Positions 27,193 through 35,827 of a stretch of DNA of 64,000 bases are shown piece after piece. A program made the position numbers and the translations under genes. Source of the DNA: Paenarthrobacter sp. GOM3 (GTDB lineage Bacteria; Actinomycetota; Actinomycetes; Actinomycetales; Micrococcaceae); NCBI RefSeq assembly GCF_018215265.2, contig NZ_CP136562.1, positions 4,216,001 through 4,280,000 on the forward strand, in the 5' to 3' direction. The notes beneath the pieces were generated by a model, which was not told the origin of the DNA, did no database searches, and was given only the letters and a program-made list of their open reading frames with translations. The stretch's first letter is position 1. Each line of letters opens with the position of its first letter.

Positions 27193-27590
27193 TGGAGGAG
27201 CTGTTCAATCTCGGCCGCCGGCACGCCCGCAACCTCGGCGAGGGCAAACGGGTTGACTCCGGCGTCAACTGCTTTTTTGAAGGCCAGCACCAGCGTGTTT
27301 TGGGATATTGCGAGCTCATGCTGCAGGCTTTGGCGCCGAAGGGCTGCGATCCAGACCCCGCTAACGGGGTCGACGGCGTCGATGTCCATCCGGAAGCCGC
27401 AGGCGCAGGCCCACTCCGGCCAGATTGGCTCGACGGGAACCCACTGCATCGAGTCGAAGGTCGGCCCGGCGGAAATCGCCATCCGTGAACCACAATGTAC
27501 GGGACCCGCAGGAATGACCTGTTCCGTGATGACGTCAACGTCATTCTCAGCGACTGGTGTGGAGCTTGGTTCACGCAGCGCGATTGTCAT
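27189..27590 (-). CDS. Zinc-ribbon protein linked to the kinase, 133 aa
   Basis: A 133-residue protein. Residues about 35-80 have a zinc-binding module HCGSRMAI...CACGFRMDID, of the same layout as in the protein at 13076-13495. A C-terminal helical part (QHELAISQNTLVLAFKKAVDAGVNPFALAEVAGVPAAEIEQLL) resembles a DNA-binding helix-turn-helix. GGGGGAG eight bases before ATG 27590 selects that start over 27611. Its stop overlaps the start of the Ser/Thr kinase. It may be a kinase-controlled regulator; this is inferred from coupling only. Confidence 0.7.
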   Translation of the reverse strand: MTIALREPSSTPVAENDVDVITEQVIPAGPVHCGSRMAISAGPTFDSMQWVPVEPIWPEWACACGFRMDIDAVDPVSGVWIAALRRQSLQHELAISQNTLVLAFKKAVDAGVNPFALAEVAGVPAAEIEQLLQ

Positions 27591-27670
27591 CGTCTTCTCC
27601 CCCACATTCACTAGTAAGTAGCTTGGCTATCTAGTTATATGTGTACTTATCAGTTATGTCCAGCCGCGGG

Positions 27671-28171
27671 TCAGGACGAGGAGACGCTGTCGATCGCCTT
27701 TCGCATGCGCCGAAGGAACTCAACCACCACTGCGGAGTCTTTGCTGCTCAACGTTTCAGCCGCCTCCATCATGCGCGAATGCATGTCGCCCAAGGTGCTG
27801 CGAACCTCCTGGTCCGACCCTGGGGTTGGGCGGAGAATAAGGGCTCGACGATCAGTTGGGTGGGGCTCGCGGGTTACGTAGCCGGACCTCACCAGGCGGT
27901 CCACCAAGGACGTCATGGAGGCCGAGGTTACCCCGAGCCGTACCGCCAACTCCTTTGGACCCACCTCCCGGCCGGCACGCTCCGCCTCAAGGAGGTAGCG
28001 CAAAGCCAACAGGTCGGTTTCGCCCATGCCCATCGAGGCGCGGGTCCGTCGCCGCATGTCAGCCTCGGCCGTCCGGTAATCCCTGAGTGCGTTCAGGACG
28101 TCCACTGCGCCCATCTGCTTGCGGCTCTCCAGCCCGTACCAATATCCCTTGGGTTCGTCCTTGTCGCTCAC
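27671..28171 (-). CDS. MarR-family transcriptional regulator
   Basis: A 166-residue MarR regulator. The winged helix runs through ETDLLALRYLLEAERAGREVGPKELAVRLGVTSASMTSLVDRLVRSGYVTREPHPTDRRALILRPT, including the wing DRRALIL. Flanking helices form the dimer interface. It lies downstream of a FUSC-family gene on the same strand, and an inverted repeat in front of it is a candidate autoregulatory site. The likely ligand is an aromatic acid or other lipophilic compound, as for many MarR proteins paired with FUSC exporters. Confidence 0.88.
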   Translation of the reverse strand: MSDKDEPKGYWYGLESRKQMGAVDVLNALRDYRTAEADMRRRTRASMGMGETDLLALRYLLEAERAGREVGPKELAVRLGVTSASMTSLVDRLVRSGYVTREPHPTDRRALILRPTPGSDQEVRSTLGDMHSRMMEAAETLSSKDSAVVVEFLRRMRKAIDSVSSS

Positions 28172-28184
28172 ACCAGTCCTTTGG

Positions 28185-28207
28185 TAGACATGTATCTCGC
28201 TTGTCTA
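28185..28207. promoter_or_regulatory. Candidate MarR operator
   Basis: TAGACA (28185-28190) and TGTCTA (28202-28207) form exact inverted 6-base arms spaced by 11 bases, and the similarity extends outward (GGTAGACA versus GGTTAGACA on the other strand). It lies between the FUSC stop and the MarR start. Confidence 0.5.
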
Positions 28208-28244
28208 ACCAGTTGATACTAATCCATGAAGCGAAAAATCCGGA

Positions 28245-29348
28245 TCAGCGTTCGCTCAGGGCGGCCTGCCGCACCCGAACCCGGCGCCAGACGGCGGGTG
28301 CCACAACCACTGCCACACCGACAGCTGCACCTATGACGGTTTCGATGATGCGGTCCCGCAGGAGCAAGCCCGGGTCCACGGGCGCCGCGAGGAGCGTGGC
28401 AATCAGCGCCAGGGGGGTGACGAAAAGCTGTGCAATGAAGTACTGCCGGGCTATGAAGAGCTCCGCACCAAACTGGCACGCAGCTATCACCAGCACCATG
28501 GCCCACGGTGCCGGATTGAGCCACAGAATGCCCGCGAGCAACACCAGGCCCACCACGGTTCCCGCGATCCTCTGGGTACCACGGCTCACCCGATGCCGGG
28601 TGGAATGGCCCACCAACGGCACCACCGCCGCCACCATGGCCCAGTACGTGTGGCCAAAGCCAAGCCGCTCCCCCACCAACGTCGCTATGGTCCCGGCCAG
28701 TCCAGCCGCTACAAGGTAGCCCCCTCCTTCAAGCCAGATGGCCCGGCGTTCGGCGGCCGTATGGCGGATGCGCGGGGGCCGCTTCCATGGCGTTCGATGG
28801 CTCTTAACCACCCGCGCCGACATGCCCATCACCAGGCAGAATCCCGTGGTCAGGACCGCCACCAGCATGGCCTCCCACAACGGCGGCTGCGCGGGAATCG
28901 AAGCGATGGCGGCAAAAGCGAAAATGTGAAAGAGTGAGCCGCCGGGACGGAGACGCCAGGCAGCTACCACCACGGAGCAAGCACCAGCCACAACAGTGGT
29001 GGCGACGATCAGGACCCAGGAATACGCGGTAGCATCGAGGCCCCACGCATGCTCCCCCCGTGCTAACAACGTGGCACAGAGAATGATGAAAAGCATGAAG
29101 CCGCCGGCCCGCAGCTGGCTCCGGAAACGCACGCTATGCGGTTCATTGCGGCCATAAATTCCGGTGAAGGCCCCGAACGACGCAAACACGGCCAGATCCA
29201 GCCGGCCCAGCAGCGTCAACGTGATCAGTGGCACGAACACGCCTACGGCGCAGCGAAGGGCGGGATGGTGGTCCTTGTTCCCCGGAGCCATCGTGAACAT
29301 TTCCGCTACAGCCTTCAAGGGGCGGCTCGCCTTTCGTCGCAGGATCAA
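28245..29348 (-). CDS. FUSC-family membrane protein (aromatic acid exporter-like)
   Basis: A 367-residue inner-membrane protein with two hydrophobic halves of about five helices each, joined by a basic cytoplasmic stretch (KSHRTPWKRPPRIRHTAAERRAIW). The second half has YWAMVAAVVPLVGHSTRHRVSRGTQRIAGTVVG, the FUSC signature (R-x-x-GT-x-x-G). FUSC proteins are putative effluxers of aromatic carboxylic acids such as p-hydroxybenzoate (AaeB) and occur with MarR regulators, as here. Start 29348 or 29300 (MFTMAP) cannot be separated by ribosome site. The substrate is inferred. Confidence 0.83.
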   Translation of the reverse strand: MILRRKASRPLKAVAEMFTMAPGNKDHHPALRCAVGVFVPLITLTLLGRLDLAVFASFGAFTGIYGRNEPHSVRFRSQLRAGGFMLFIILCATLLARGEHAWGLDATAYSWVLIVATTVVAGACSVVVAAWRLRPGGSLFHIFAFAAIASIPAQPPLWEAMLVAVLTTGFCLVMGMSARVVKSHRTPWKRPPRIRHTAAERRAIWLEGGGYLVAAGLAGTIATLVGERLGFGHTYWAMVAAVVPLVGHSTRHRVSRGTQRIAGTVVGLVLLAGILWLNPAPWAMVLVIAACQFGAELFIARQYFIAQLFVTPLALIATLLAAPVDPGLLLRDRIIETVIGAAVGVAVVVAPAVWRRVRVRQAALSER

Positions 29349-29420
29349 ACGTCCGACGGCGGCGCTGGCGTCCGCTTCAAGGTTACGCTCCGAGCGCTGG
29401 CCTACTCGGGGATCAGACGC

Positions 29421-29456
29421 AGATAGTGCCCCTCATCACTTTGAGGGGCACTATCT
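29421..29456 (-). terminator. Strong hairpin after the surface-protein operon
   Basis: A perfect 15-bp stem (29421-29435 with 29442-29456) and a 6-base loop, 18 bases past the last gene of the SipW-type surface-protein operon. It has no T run, but the stem is long. It separates that operon from the FUSC gene on the same strand. Confidence 0.65.
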
Positions 29457-29473
29457 ACACACGGATTGTGGAC

Positions 29474-30745
29474 TCAGAACCGCGAGGTTGTGGCGCTGGT
29501 GAACTTGGAGGTAGAGAGCGCATTACCGGCGATATCCGTCAGTCCGGATGTCGGAGTAAAGGCGGCGTTGTCGGCACTCTGCGTCGCCCCGATCGGGCTA
29601 CCTGACACCAGCGCACCCAAGGTGATAGTGACGGTCTTGGCCGAGGGGTTCCACTCCAGCACGGAGGCGTTGGTACCAGTTCCCCGGTAGGTCAACGTTT
29701 GCGAGGTGTAATTGCTTCCAAGATCCACGTTGCCCAGCTTGAGGGTCGGGCAGCCAGTGGCACTAACGCTGAGGATGTCTGCCGAAGTGACCGAAACAGT
29801 GACTTGATTATCATCGTCGAGTGTTTGCGTGGTGGTGTTATCTGTCCAAGCACTGCACATCTTGCTCGCGTCCAGGGCTTCGGAGAAGGTCAGGGTCACC
29901 TTGTCGCCCTTCTCCACCTTGCCTTGGTTGGCTCCTCCGTTGCTGAGCTGAACGTTGGTAACCGTTGGAACGGTGGTGTCCTTGACGGACGACGCCGTTC
30001 CGGGGACCCCGGTGTTCCCGGCTGCGTCACTAGCCCGAGCGGAGTAGGTGATTGTTCCGGCGTTGAACGTCGTCAGATTAAGTGTGGTGGCGGACCACGC
30101 TCCGGATCCATTCGCTGTGCGGGTCTGGGTCACGGTGTGTGCGGCCCCCGCGTCAGTTACCGTCAACACCACAGTCGAGTTCGCTTCGGCCGTACCTGTG
30201 ACGGGGACGTTGGAGACGTTGGCGGTGGTCACGTAGGCCGGAGCAGTGATGACGGGAGCGCCTGGCGCCGTGGCGTCGACTACTGAGCCCGTGCTCCGCA
30301 GGCTTTCCGTCCCCTGCCACAATGAGAGCATTGGCGTCACGGCGTAGTACCACGTGCCGGTTGGCGCCGTATCAGTGCAGCTGAGTGCAGCCACCGTGCC
30401 GGTGCATGTTCCAGCCGCCCCGACCCTGGTGCCGCCCGTGGCGGAGGCGTAGCGGGCGATGCTGTACCCGGTCGTTGACTTGCCTGCCGCCGTCGTGCTT
30501 GCCGTCCAGGTGACCGTCACGCTGCCGGCAAGTCCGACGGCGGCCGTCGGCTTGGCGCCTTGGTTGACGGTATCCGCCTTGGCCGCGGCGAAGTTGCTGC
30601 TGCTCACCGTGCTCCAGAACGCGCTGGCGGCCGGCCCTCCCCAGGTGACCAGGAGGATGCCGACCACGATCACGACGATGCGGTTCCAGCGCCCCATAGT
30701 GACGGGCGGGGAGGGCTGGTCCACGGACGTGCGACGCCGGTTCAC
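29474..30745 (-). CDS. Secreted multi-domain Ig/Fn3-like surface protein
   Basis: A 423-residue exported protein. A hydrophobic helix (about 19-40, RIVVIVVGILLVTWGG) is followed by ASAFWSTVSSSNFAAAKADT, a SipW-type cleavage context. Next come a fibronectin III-like domain (about 65-155, PTAAVGLAGSVTVTWTAS...TWYYAVTPM), a bacterial Ig-like domain (about 160-255, APGAPVITAPAYVTTANVSNVPVTGTAEANSTVVLTV, YSARASDAAGNTG), and a C-terminal beta domain with GDKVTLTFSEALDASKMCSAW. Its first four bases overlap the stop of the preceding gene. It is probably a cell-surface or fibre-associated adhesin. Confidence 0.8.
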   Translation of the reverse strand: MNRRRTSVDQPSPPVTMGRWNRIVVIVVGILLVTWGGPAASAFWSTVSSSNFAAAKADTVNQGAKPTAAVGLAGSVTVTWTASTTAAGKSTTGYSIARYASATGGTRVGAAGTCTGTVAALSCTDTAPTGTWYYAVTPMLSLWQGTESLRSTGSVVDATAPGAPVITAPAYVTTANVSNVPVTGTAEANSTVVLTVTDAGAAHTVTQTRTANGSGAWSATTLNLTTFNAGTITYSARASDAAGNTGVPGTASSVKDTTVPTVTNVQLSNGGANQGKVEKGDKVTLTFSEALDASKMCSAWTDNTTTQTLDDDNQVTVSVTSADILSVSATGCPTLKLGNVDLGSNYTSQTLTYRGTGTNASVLEWNPSAKTVTITLGALVSGSPIGATQSADNAAFTPTSGLTDIAGNALSTSKFTSATTSRF

Positions 30746-31257
30746 TTGCGGGCCTCCAATGTGACGGGGATGCGGAATTGGGCTCCTTGGCAGGCGGAGA
30801 GCGATGCGGCGCTCATACTTGCTGCCCCTGGAAGCGTCAGCAGGATGGAGGAGTTCGGCTGGATGGTAACGGGCGGGGTAAGTGGAGCCGACGGTGGCGT
30901 GAAGGTCACTCCGGTGGTGGTGCAGCCGGAATGGCCCGCATCCGCCGTGATGGCTCCGTTGGCCGTCAGTCCGTAGAGGGTGACGGCGTGCGCGTTGGGG
31001 TTGGTGGCCCTGACTATGACGTCGGCCGAGCCGCCGGGGACGAGGGAGTTTTGGGGAGTGTCTCCCGCAATGAGGGCGTCCACAATGACGGTCTGCATGG
31101 TCCCGTTGGTTGCCGAACCCGCGCCGACACCAGTGCTGGCCCAGTACGCGTAGGCGGACCCAGCACCGCCTAAGATGCAGAGCGCCACGGTCGCAGCCGC
31201 AGTTCGAGCGAGTCTGCCTTTGCTGGGCGTACGCGGGGTCCGGACGGTCATCTTCAT
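30742..31257 (-). CDS. SipW-type exported protein, 171 aa
   Basis: A 171-residue exported protein with the signal region RLARTAAATVALCILGGAGSAYAYW then ASTGVGAGSATNGT, matching the SipW-processed class (AYAYW). The mature part is beta-rich and ends VTLEARK. It has two cysteines (GCTT, ACQG) as in the other members here. It has no enzymatic motif. It lies between the Ig-like gene (1 base gap) and the Fn3-like gene (4-base overlap), all on one transcript. It may be a pilin-like or accessory subunit. Confidence 0.75.
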   Translation of the reverse strand: MKMTVRTPRTPSKGRLARTAAATVALCILGGAGSAYAYWASTGVGAGSATNGTMQTVIVDALIAGDTPQNSLVPGGSADVIVRATNPNAHAVTLYGLTANGAITADAGHSGCTTTGVTFTPPSAPLTPPVTIQPNSSILLTLPGAASMSAASLSACQGAQFRIPVTLEARK

Positions 31258-31258
31258 G

Positions 31259-32113
31259 TCAGTTCGCCTGTCCCGTCCCGGAGAAAGTGAGTTCGAGGGT
31301 CGCGCCCTTGCAGCCGTCCTGGAGTTGCAGCGTGTCCAGCATGCTGATGCGGGGCCAACTAGCCGGTGGAAGTCCCAAAGCGGACAACGACGTGCTGCCT
31401 GGCTTGATGTCCAGGGGGTAGGTGCCGGTGAATTGGGTGACGCTATAGTCCGCGCTGCTGCAAGGGAGCCCAGCCGCGACAGCTGCAGGCGTACGAACCA
31501 CGTTGCTGATGGACGCAGACAGGTTTGTCACCGCGATGTTCTTCTTCTCCGGGTTGGAGATCTGCAGGTCCAAGGGAAGGGACACCCCCGGGGCCAACGG
31601 ACTCCCCAATGAACCGGAGACGCCGAAATTACGCTTGACTTCCTTCACGTGCAACTGCACCTGCTCGGCGTTCGAGCGCACGGCTCCGTTGGTTCCCGTC
31701 ACCGTGACATCGAATTTCCCGGCTGGCGTGGTGGGGCTCGTGGCGAGGGTCAACGTCACCTTCGCCGAGCTCCCGGATGAGAGGACCACCGACGACGGCG
31801 ACCATGCCGCCGTCGTTCCCGACGGCAAGCCTGTAGCCGAGAAGGCGACTGGGCCCGAAAAGCCTCCCCTCGAGGAGACCGAGGCTTCGAATGTTGCGGA
31901 CTGGCCTTGGTCCAGGCTGCGGCTTGATGGTGACAGGGCAACCAAAATTCCGACCGGCTCCTTGCCTCCAGCTGCTTTCCCGTTGCCCGGTCCTCCGCTG
32001 GCGCCCAAAGATGCCACGGAAGCGAGGACAACCAACAGCGTGAGGAGCGTCGCCTTAACCGCCATCCCCGCGCGATCCAACGGCATCCTCATGCGTGCTG
32101 GCTGGGGTTCCAT
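31259..32113 (-). CDS. Secreted Ig-like protein of the SipW-type operon
   Basis: A 284-residue protein with an N-terminal hydrophobic segment (about 18-40, VKATLLTLLVVLASVASLGAS), then a Gly/Lys-rich linker and an Ig-like domain (about 55-155, VALSPSSRSLDQGQSATFEASVSSRGGFSGPVAFSATGLPSGTTAAW), a family often seen in actinobacterial adhesins. The C-terminal domain (about 160-284) is beta-rich with two cysteines. AGAGG seven bases before the ATG at 32113 supports that start. It is the second gene of the operon that starts at 32658, after a hairpin. Confidence 0.72.
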   Translation of the reverse strand: MEPQPARMRMPLDRAGMAVKATLLTLLVVLASVASLGASGGPGNGKAAGGKEPVGILVALSPSSRSLDQGQSATFEASVSSRGGFSGPVAFSATGLPSGTTAAWSPSSVVLSSGSSAKVTLTLATSPTTPAGKFDVTVTGTNGAVRSNAEQVQLHVKEVKRNFGVSGSLGSPLAPGVSLPLDLQISNPEKKNIAVTNLSASISNVVRTPAAVAAGLPCSSADYSVTQFTGTYPLDIKPGSTSLSALGLPPASWPRISMLDTLQLQDGCKGATLELTFSGTGQAN

Positions 32114-32160
32114 GGAGCCTCTTTTCGGACGGGTGCGTACTGGGCGGAAGAAAGCTTGAA

Positions 32161-32193
32161 GCCGGGGCCACCGCTGGCACGGTGGGCCCCGGC
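32161..32193 (-). terminator. Attenuator-like hairpin within the SipW-type operon
   Basis: GCCGGGGC-CACCG paired with CGGTG-G-GCCCCGGC, loop of six bases, ten bases after the stop of the first gene. On the minus strand a short TTC follows. It mirrors the terminator between the CalY-like gene and sipW, so the first, small subunit would be made in excess. Confidence 0.6.
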
Positions 32194-32202
32194 GGGCTGG
32201 TT

Positions 32203-32658
32203 CTACTGGCTGGAGACGTTGACGGTGACGATCGCGGACTTGCAGGCGTCCTGGTTGACCGTGCCACTGTCGTTGAACTTCAGCGTTCCGCTGCCCACTG
32301 AGGTGCCGGTGGTATTGGCCGCGACCAACGTGTTGGTGGTCACCGCGGTGACTTCGAACCAGGCGGGGAGACAGCCGGCGACGTTGGTGGTCACGTTTGC
32401 GCTCAGGGCTCCGACAACGGTGCCGGACGTGGTCGAGTTATCCGCGGTGTACGCGACCGGCACCTGGTTACCCGGGGCGAGACCACCGGCGAAGGTAGCG
32501 TGAAGTGTGACGGTTCCGCCGCCGGCCGAGTTTGTGGCGGAGCCACTGCCGGAGCCCGTGGTGGTCCAGTAGGCGTAGGCAGCTCCGCCGCCGACAGCCA
32601 CCAAGGCCACGCCAGCGACGGCGGCTGTGATCCGGCTCTTCTTGGAAAGTTTGCGCAT
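32203..32658 (-). CDS. SipW-type exported small protein, 151 aa
   Basis: A 151-residue exported protein with signal peptide MRKLSKKSRITAAVAGVALVAVGGGAAYAYWTTTGSGSGSATNS, the SipW-type motif AYAYWT. The mature domain is Thr/Ala/Asn-rich and beta-predicted (GGTVTLHATFAGGLAPGNQVPVAYTADNSTTSGTVVGALSANVTTN) and has two cysteines (GCLP, ACKS). AGGAG precedes the start at 32658; the longer in-frame start at 32757 is unsupported. First gene of the operon and probably the main structural subunit. Confidence 0.82.
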   Translation of the reverse strand: MRKLSKKSRITAAVAGVALVAVGGGAAYAYWTTTGSGSGSATNSAGGGTVTLHATFAGGLAPGNQVPVAYTADNSTTSGTVVGALSANVTTNVAGCLPAWFEVTAVTTNTLVAANTTGTSVGSGTLKFNDSGTVNQDACKSAIVTVNVSSQ

Positions 32659-33187
32659 GGTAAGACTCCTTGGTTGATCGATGTACCGGGGAGTCGCCGA
32701 GCAACCCCCAGCATCCGGCCGTTGCTGGCGGATGAAGCGATGCCCCCAATGGTTCAACCAGCGGAGGAGCCGTGGCTACTCTTGGATGTACGCCTTTTTT
32801 GGTCCGGTCACAGGCTTGGAAATACGCCTTTTGGGCGACTGAGTACCCAGTTTTCGAGCTCCCACTACTTGTTTTTGCCGGCACGCGTCGTTGCTGATTG
32901 CGGTGGTCCTGGACGGTTCGATGGAAGGTGTCCGCCCAAGCAGTGCTTGGGATGTGAGGCTTTGACAGGGCACATTTGGCACCCGCGTTAACCGTTCATT
33001 CGGCCCCCTTCCCGAACTACCAGGTTTTTCCGGGACCAACGCCGGGACGTGCCCCGCCTCCAAGGGAGGACTGCGCAAACATTGTGCCCGTCTTGAGCCA
33101 AAATTGCGCTGGTGTTCGATGATTACAGCGTCATTCCATAGACCCCACGGCTGAATGCGCGTCCAAGGACCCTGACGGCAGGGGGGG
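32659..33187. other. Long upstream region of the SipW-type operon and lipA 3' side
   Basis: 529 bases with no convincing gene. The part next to 32658 is the leader and promoter region of the surface-protein operon. It has two hairpins on the minus strand (around 32689-32735) and, farther up, two 18-base direct repeats. The distal part (33080-33187) is the 3' side of lipA and shows no clear terminator. Confidence 0.5.
32781..32832. repeat. Pair of 18-bp direct repeats upstream of the SipW-type operon
   Basis: CTTGGATGTACGCCTTTT (32781-32798) and CTTGGAAATACGCCTTTT (32815-32832) differ at two positions and are 34 bases apart start to start. They sit 123 bases or more upstream of the first gene, as regulator-binding sites might. 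No regulator is identified. Confidence 0.6.
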
Positions 33188-34195
33188 TTAGTTGTGGGCG
33201 GCGAGGATGGTGGAGGCTTCCTGGCGGGTGGTGCCGGAGGACTCGATGTGGGCCAGGGCGGCCGGGATTTCCCAGCCCTTCTTGCGCATCGCGGTGGCCC
33301 AGAGGCGACCGGCCCGGTAGGAGGAACGGACCAGGGGCCCGGACATGACGCCGAGGAAACCGATCTCCTCGGCCTCGTGCTGGAGGTCCACGAACTCCTG
33401 CGGCTTGACCCACCGGTCCACCGGAAGGTGCCGTTCGGAGGGCCGCAGGTACTGGGTGATCGTGATCAGGTCACACCCGGCGGCGTGCAGGTCACGCAAC
33501 GCCTCGGAAATCTCTTCACGGGTCTCGCCCATGCCCAGGATCAGGTTGGACTTGGTCACCATGCCCAGATCCCGGCCCTGGGTGATGACATCCAGGGACC
33601 TCTCGTACCGGAACGCCGGCCGGATCCGCTTGAAAATCCTCGGCACGGTCTCGACGTTATGCGCGAACACCTCGGGCTTGGAATCGCAGATCGCCGCGAT
33701 GTGCTCGGGCTTGCCGGAGAAGTCCGGGATCAGCAACTCCACCCCGGTGCCCGGGTTCAGTTCGTGGATCTTCCGCACCGTTTCGGCGTACAACCAGACC
33801 CCCTCATCGGCCAGGTCATCACGGGCCACACCGGTCACCGTGGCGTAGCGCAACTGCATGGCCTGCACCGAGCGGGCCACCTTCGTGGGCTCGAACATGT
33901 CCACCGGGGAGGGTTTGCCGGTATCGATCTGGCAGAAATCACAGCGCCGGGTGCACTCGGACCCGCCGATCAGGAACGTCGCTTCCTTGTCTTCCCAGCA
34001 CTCGAAAATGTTCGGGCAGCCGGCCTCTTCACAGACCGTGTGCAACCCTTCCTTCTTCACCAGGTTCTTGAGCTGGACGAACTCAGGACCCATCTGGACC
34101 TTGGCCTTAATCCACTCAGGCTTACGTTCAACCGGTACCGCCGCGTTACGCTGCTCAACGCGCAGCAACTTACGGCCTTCAGGGGCGAGTGTCAT
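33188..34195 (-). CDS. lipA: Lipoyl synthase
   Basis: A 335-residue radical SAM enzyme that inserts two sulfurs into octanoyl groups on lipoyl domains. The auxiliary cluster cysteines are Cys55, Cys60 and Cys66 ([12 protein letters not shown]), and the radical SAM cluster is Cys81-x3-Cys85-x2-Cys88 (CTRRCDFC). The C-terminal RSSYRAG segment holds the Ser ligand of the auxiliary cluster. The upstream ORF extension is not supported; the start at 34195 ([10 protein letters not shown]) is. It is last in the gcvP-gcvT-gcvH-glyA-sdaA-lipA series, which fits a need for lipoyl-GcvH. LipB is not present in the window. Confidence 0.95.
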   Translation of the reverse strand: MTLAPEGRKLLRVEQRNAAVPVERKPEWIKAKVQMGPEFVQLKNLVKKEGLHTVCEEAGCPNIFECWEDKEATFLIGGSECTRRCDFCQIDTGKPSPVDMFEPTKVARSVQAMQLRYATVTGVARDDLADEGVWLYAETVRKIHELNPGTGVELLIPDFSGKPEHIAAICDSKPEVFAHNVETVPRIFKRIRPAFRYERSLDVITQGRDLGMVTKSNLILGMGETREEISEALRDLHAAGCDLITITQYLRPSERHLPVDRWVKPQEFVDLQHEAEEIGFLGVMSGPLVRSSYRAGRLWATAMRKKGWEIPAALAHIESSGTTRQEASTILAAHN

Positions 34196-34217
34196 GACGT
34201 TCCTTCGTGTTGATTCT

Positions 34218-35618
34218 TCAGCATTCGACGACGTTGACGGCGAGGCCGCCCATCGCTGTTTCTTTGTACTTGTGGGACATGTCCTTGCCCGTTTCACGCA
34301 TGGTCACGATCACCTCGTCCAACGAGACCCGGTGCGTCCCATCACCCCACAACGCCATCTTCGCCGCGTTGATCGCCTTCGCCGCAGCAATCGCGTTCCG
34401 CTCAATACACGGGATCTGCACCAACCCCCCGATCGGATCACACGTCAACCCCAGATTATGTTCCATCGCGATCTCCGCCGCGTTCTCCACCTGCCCCGGG
34501 GTACCACCCATCACCTCAGCCAAACCCGCAGCAGCCATCGACGACGCCGAGCCCACCTCGCCCTGGCAACCCACCTCAGCACCCGAAATGGACGCCTGCT
34601 CCTTATACAACACACCCACCGCACCGGCAGCGAGCAGGAACTTCACCACCACATCATCCCGATCCTGCTGAGTGGCCTGGTCCATGCCCGGGGCGTAATT
34701 CAACGCGTAATACAACACCGCCGGAATAATCCCCGCCGCACCGTTGGTCGGAGCCGTCACCACCCGGCCGCCCGAAGCGTTCTCCTCATTGACCGCCAAC
34801 GCGATCAGGTTCACCCACTCCTGCCAATACTTCGGATCGTTCCGGTCCTTGTCCTCCTTCAGGAGCCGCTCCAGCCAGTCCGGTGCACGACGACGGACCT
34901 TCAGTCCCCCGGGCAGGACGCCTTCGCGCTTCAACGAGGTTTCAACACAGGCCTCCATCACCGACCAAATATGCAGCAAACCCTCCCGGATCTCCTCCTC
35001 GGACCGGGACGCCCGCTCATTGATGAACATGATGTCGCTGATCCCCAACCCCTTGGACGCGCACCTGCCCATCAACTCCGCCGCCGTCCTAAACGGCAAC
35101 GGCAACTCCTTCCTGGACTCCTCCAACTCAGCCTGCGCCGCGTTCTCCTCACCCTCACGGACAATGAACCCACCACCGACCGAAAAGAACGTCGCCTCCT
35201 TCAGCACATTGCCCCCGGCATCGGACACAGCAAACCGCATCCCATTCGTATGCCGCGGCAACACCGTCAACGGATGCAACACCATATCCCCAACGCCGTA
35301 CTCCAAGAGCACTTCGCCCGCGAGGTTGAGCTTGCCTGTTTCCTCGATTGACGCCAACCGCTCCTCCACCTCATCGGGCAGGATCAACTCCGGCTCGAAG
35401 CCCTCCAAGCCAAGCAGGGTCGCAGTGAAAGTACCGTGGCCTTTACCGGTAGCTGCCAACGAACCGTAGAGATCAACGCGCAACCCTGCAACAGAAGACA
35501 GCACGCCGGATTCACGAAGTTCCCGGGCGAACACCGCCCCGGCACGCATCGGGCCCACCGTATGCGAACTCGACGGGCCAATGCCCACGGAGAACAAATC
35601 GAAAACACCAACAGCCAT
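34218..35618 (-). CDS. sdaA: L-serine ammonia-lyase (single-chain, iron-sulfur)
   Basis: A 466-residue single-chain L-serine dehydratase that deaminates serine to pyruvate with a [4Fe-4S] cluster. The N-terminal beta domain begins [27 protein letters not shown], with the signature GPSSSHT. The C-terminal alpha domain has the cluster cysteines in [37 protein letters not shown]. Start at 35618 is favoured over 35657. It follows glyA on the same strand after 209 bases, so serine made by GlyA can be drained to pyruvate. Confidence 0.95.
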   Translation of the reverse strand: MAVGVFDLFSVGIGPSSSHTVGPMRAGAVFARELRESGVLSSVAGLRVDLYGSLAATGKGHGTFTATLLGLEGFEPELILPDEVEERLASIEETGKLNLAGEVLLEYGVGDMVLHPLTVLPRHTNGMRFAVSDAGGNVLKEATFFSVGGGFIVREGEENAAQAELEESRKELPLPFRTAAELMGRCASKGLGISDIMFINERASRSEEEIREGLLHIWSVMEACVETSLKREGVLPGGLKVRRRAPDWLERLLKEDKDRNDPKYWQEWVNLIALAVNEENASGGRVVTAPTNGAAGIIPAVLYYALNYAPGMDQATQQDRDDVVVKFLLAAGAVGVLYKEQASISGAEVGCQGEVGSASSMAAAGLAEVMGGTPGQVENAAEIAMEHNLGLTCDPIGGLVQIPCIERNAIAAAKAINAAKMALWGDGTHRVSLDEVIVTMRETGKDMSHKYKETAMGGLAVNVVEC

Positions 35619-35827
35619 GGCCGTGATCCCTTTCAGGGAGGAGAAGAAAACAAACAAGAAGGTGGGGCCGGACCAAATCCCGAGCCAAGGCTGGCCCGGC
35701 CCTTTTGGGGCGCCGGCGTCCGGAAGCGTGCGTCCAAGGGAGCGTCACGTCCGTCAGCGGGCGTCTTCGCGACCGAGCACGCGGAGGACGTCGGCGCCCC
35801 AACGGCCGAACCCACCGACATGCGCCA

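Noticed and set aside
32659..32760. Possible cyclic di-GMP riboswitch in the leader of the surface-protein operon
   Set aside because: Hairpins are present, but the conserved core (ACGCAAAGCC-type segment and tetraloop receptor) was not found on either strand.
33858..35351. Plus-strand open frame of 497 codons opposite sdaA and lipA
   Set aside because: Antisense to two clear genes, rich in Arg/His/Pro, no domain.
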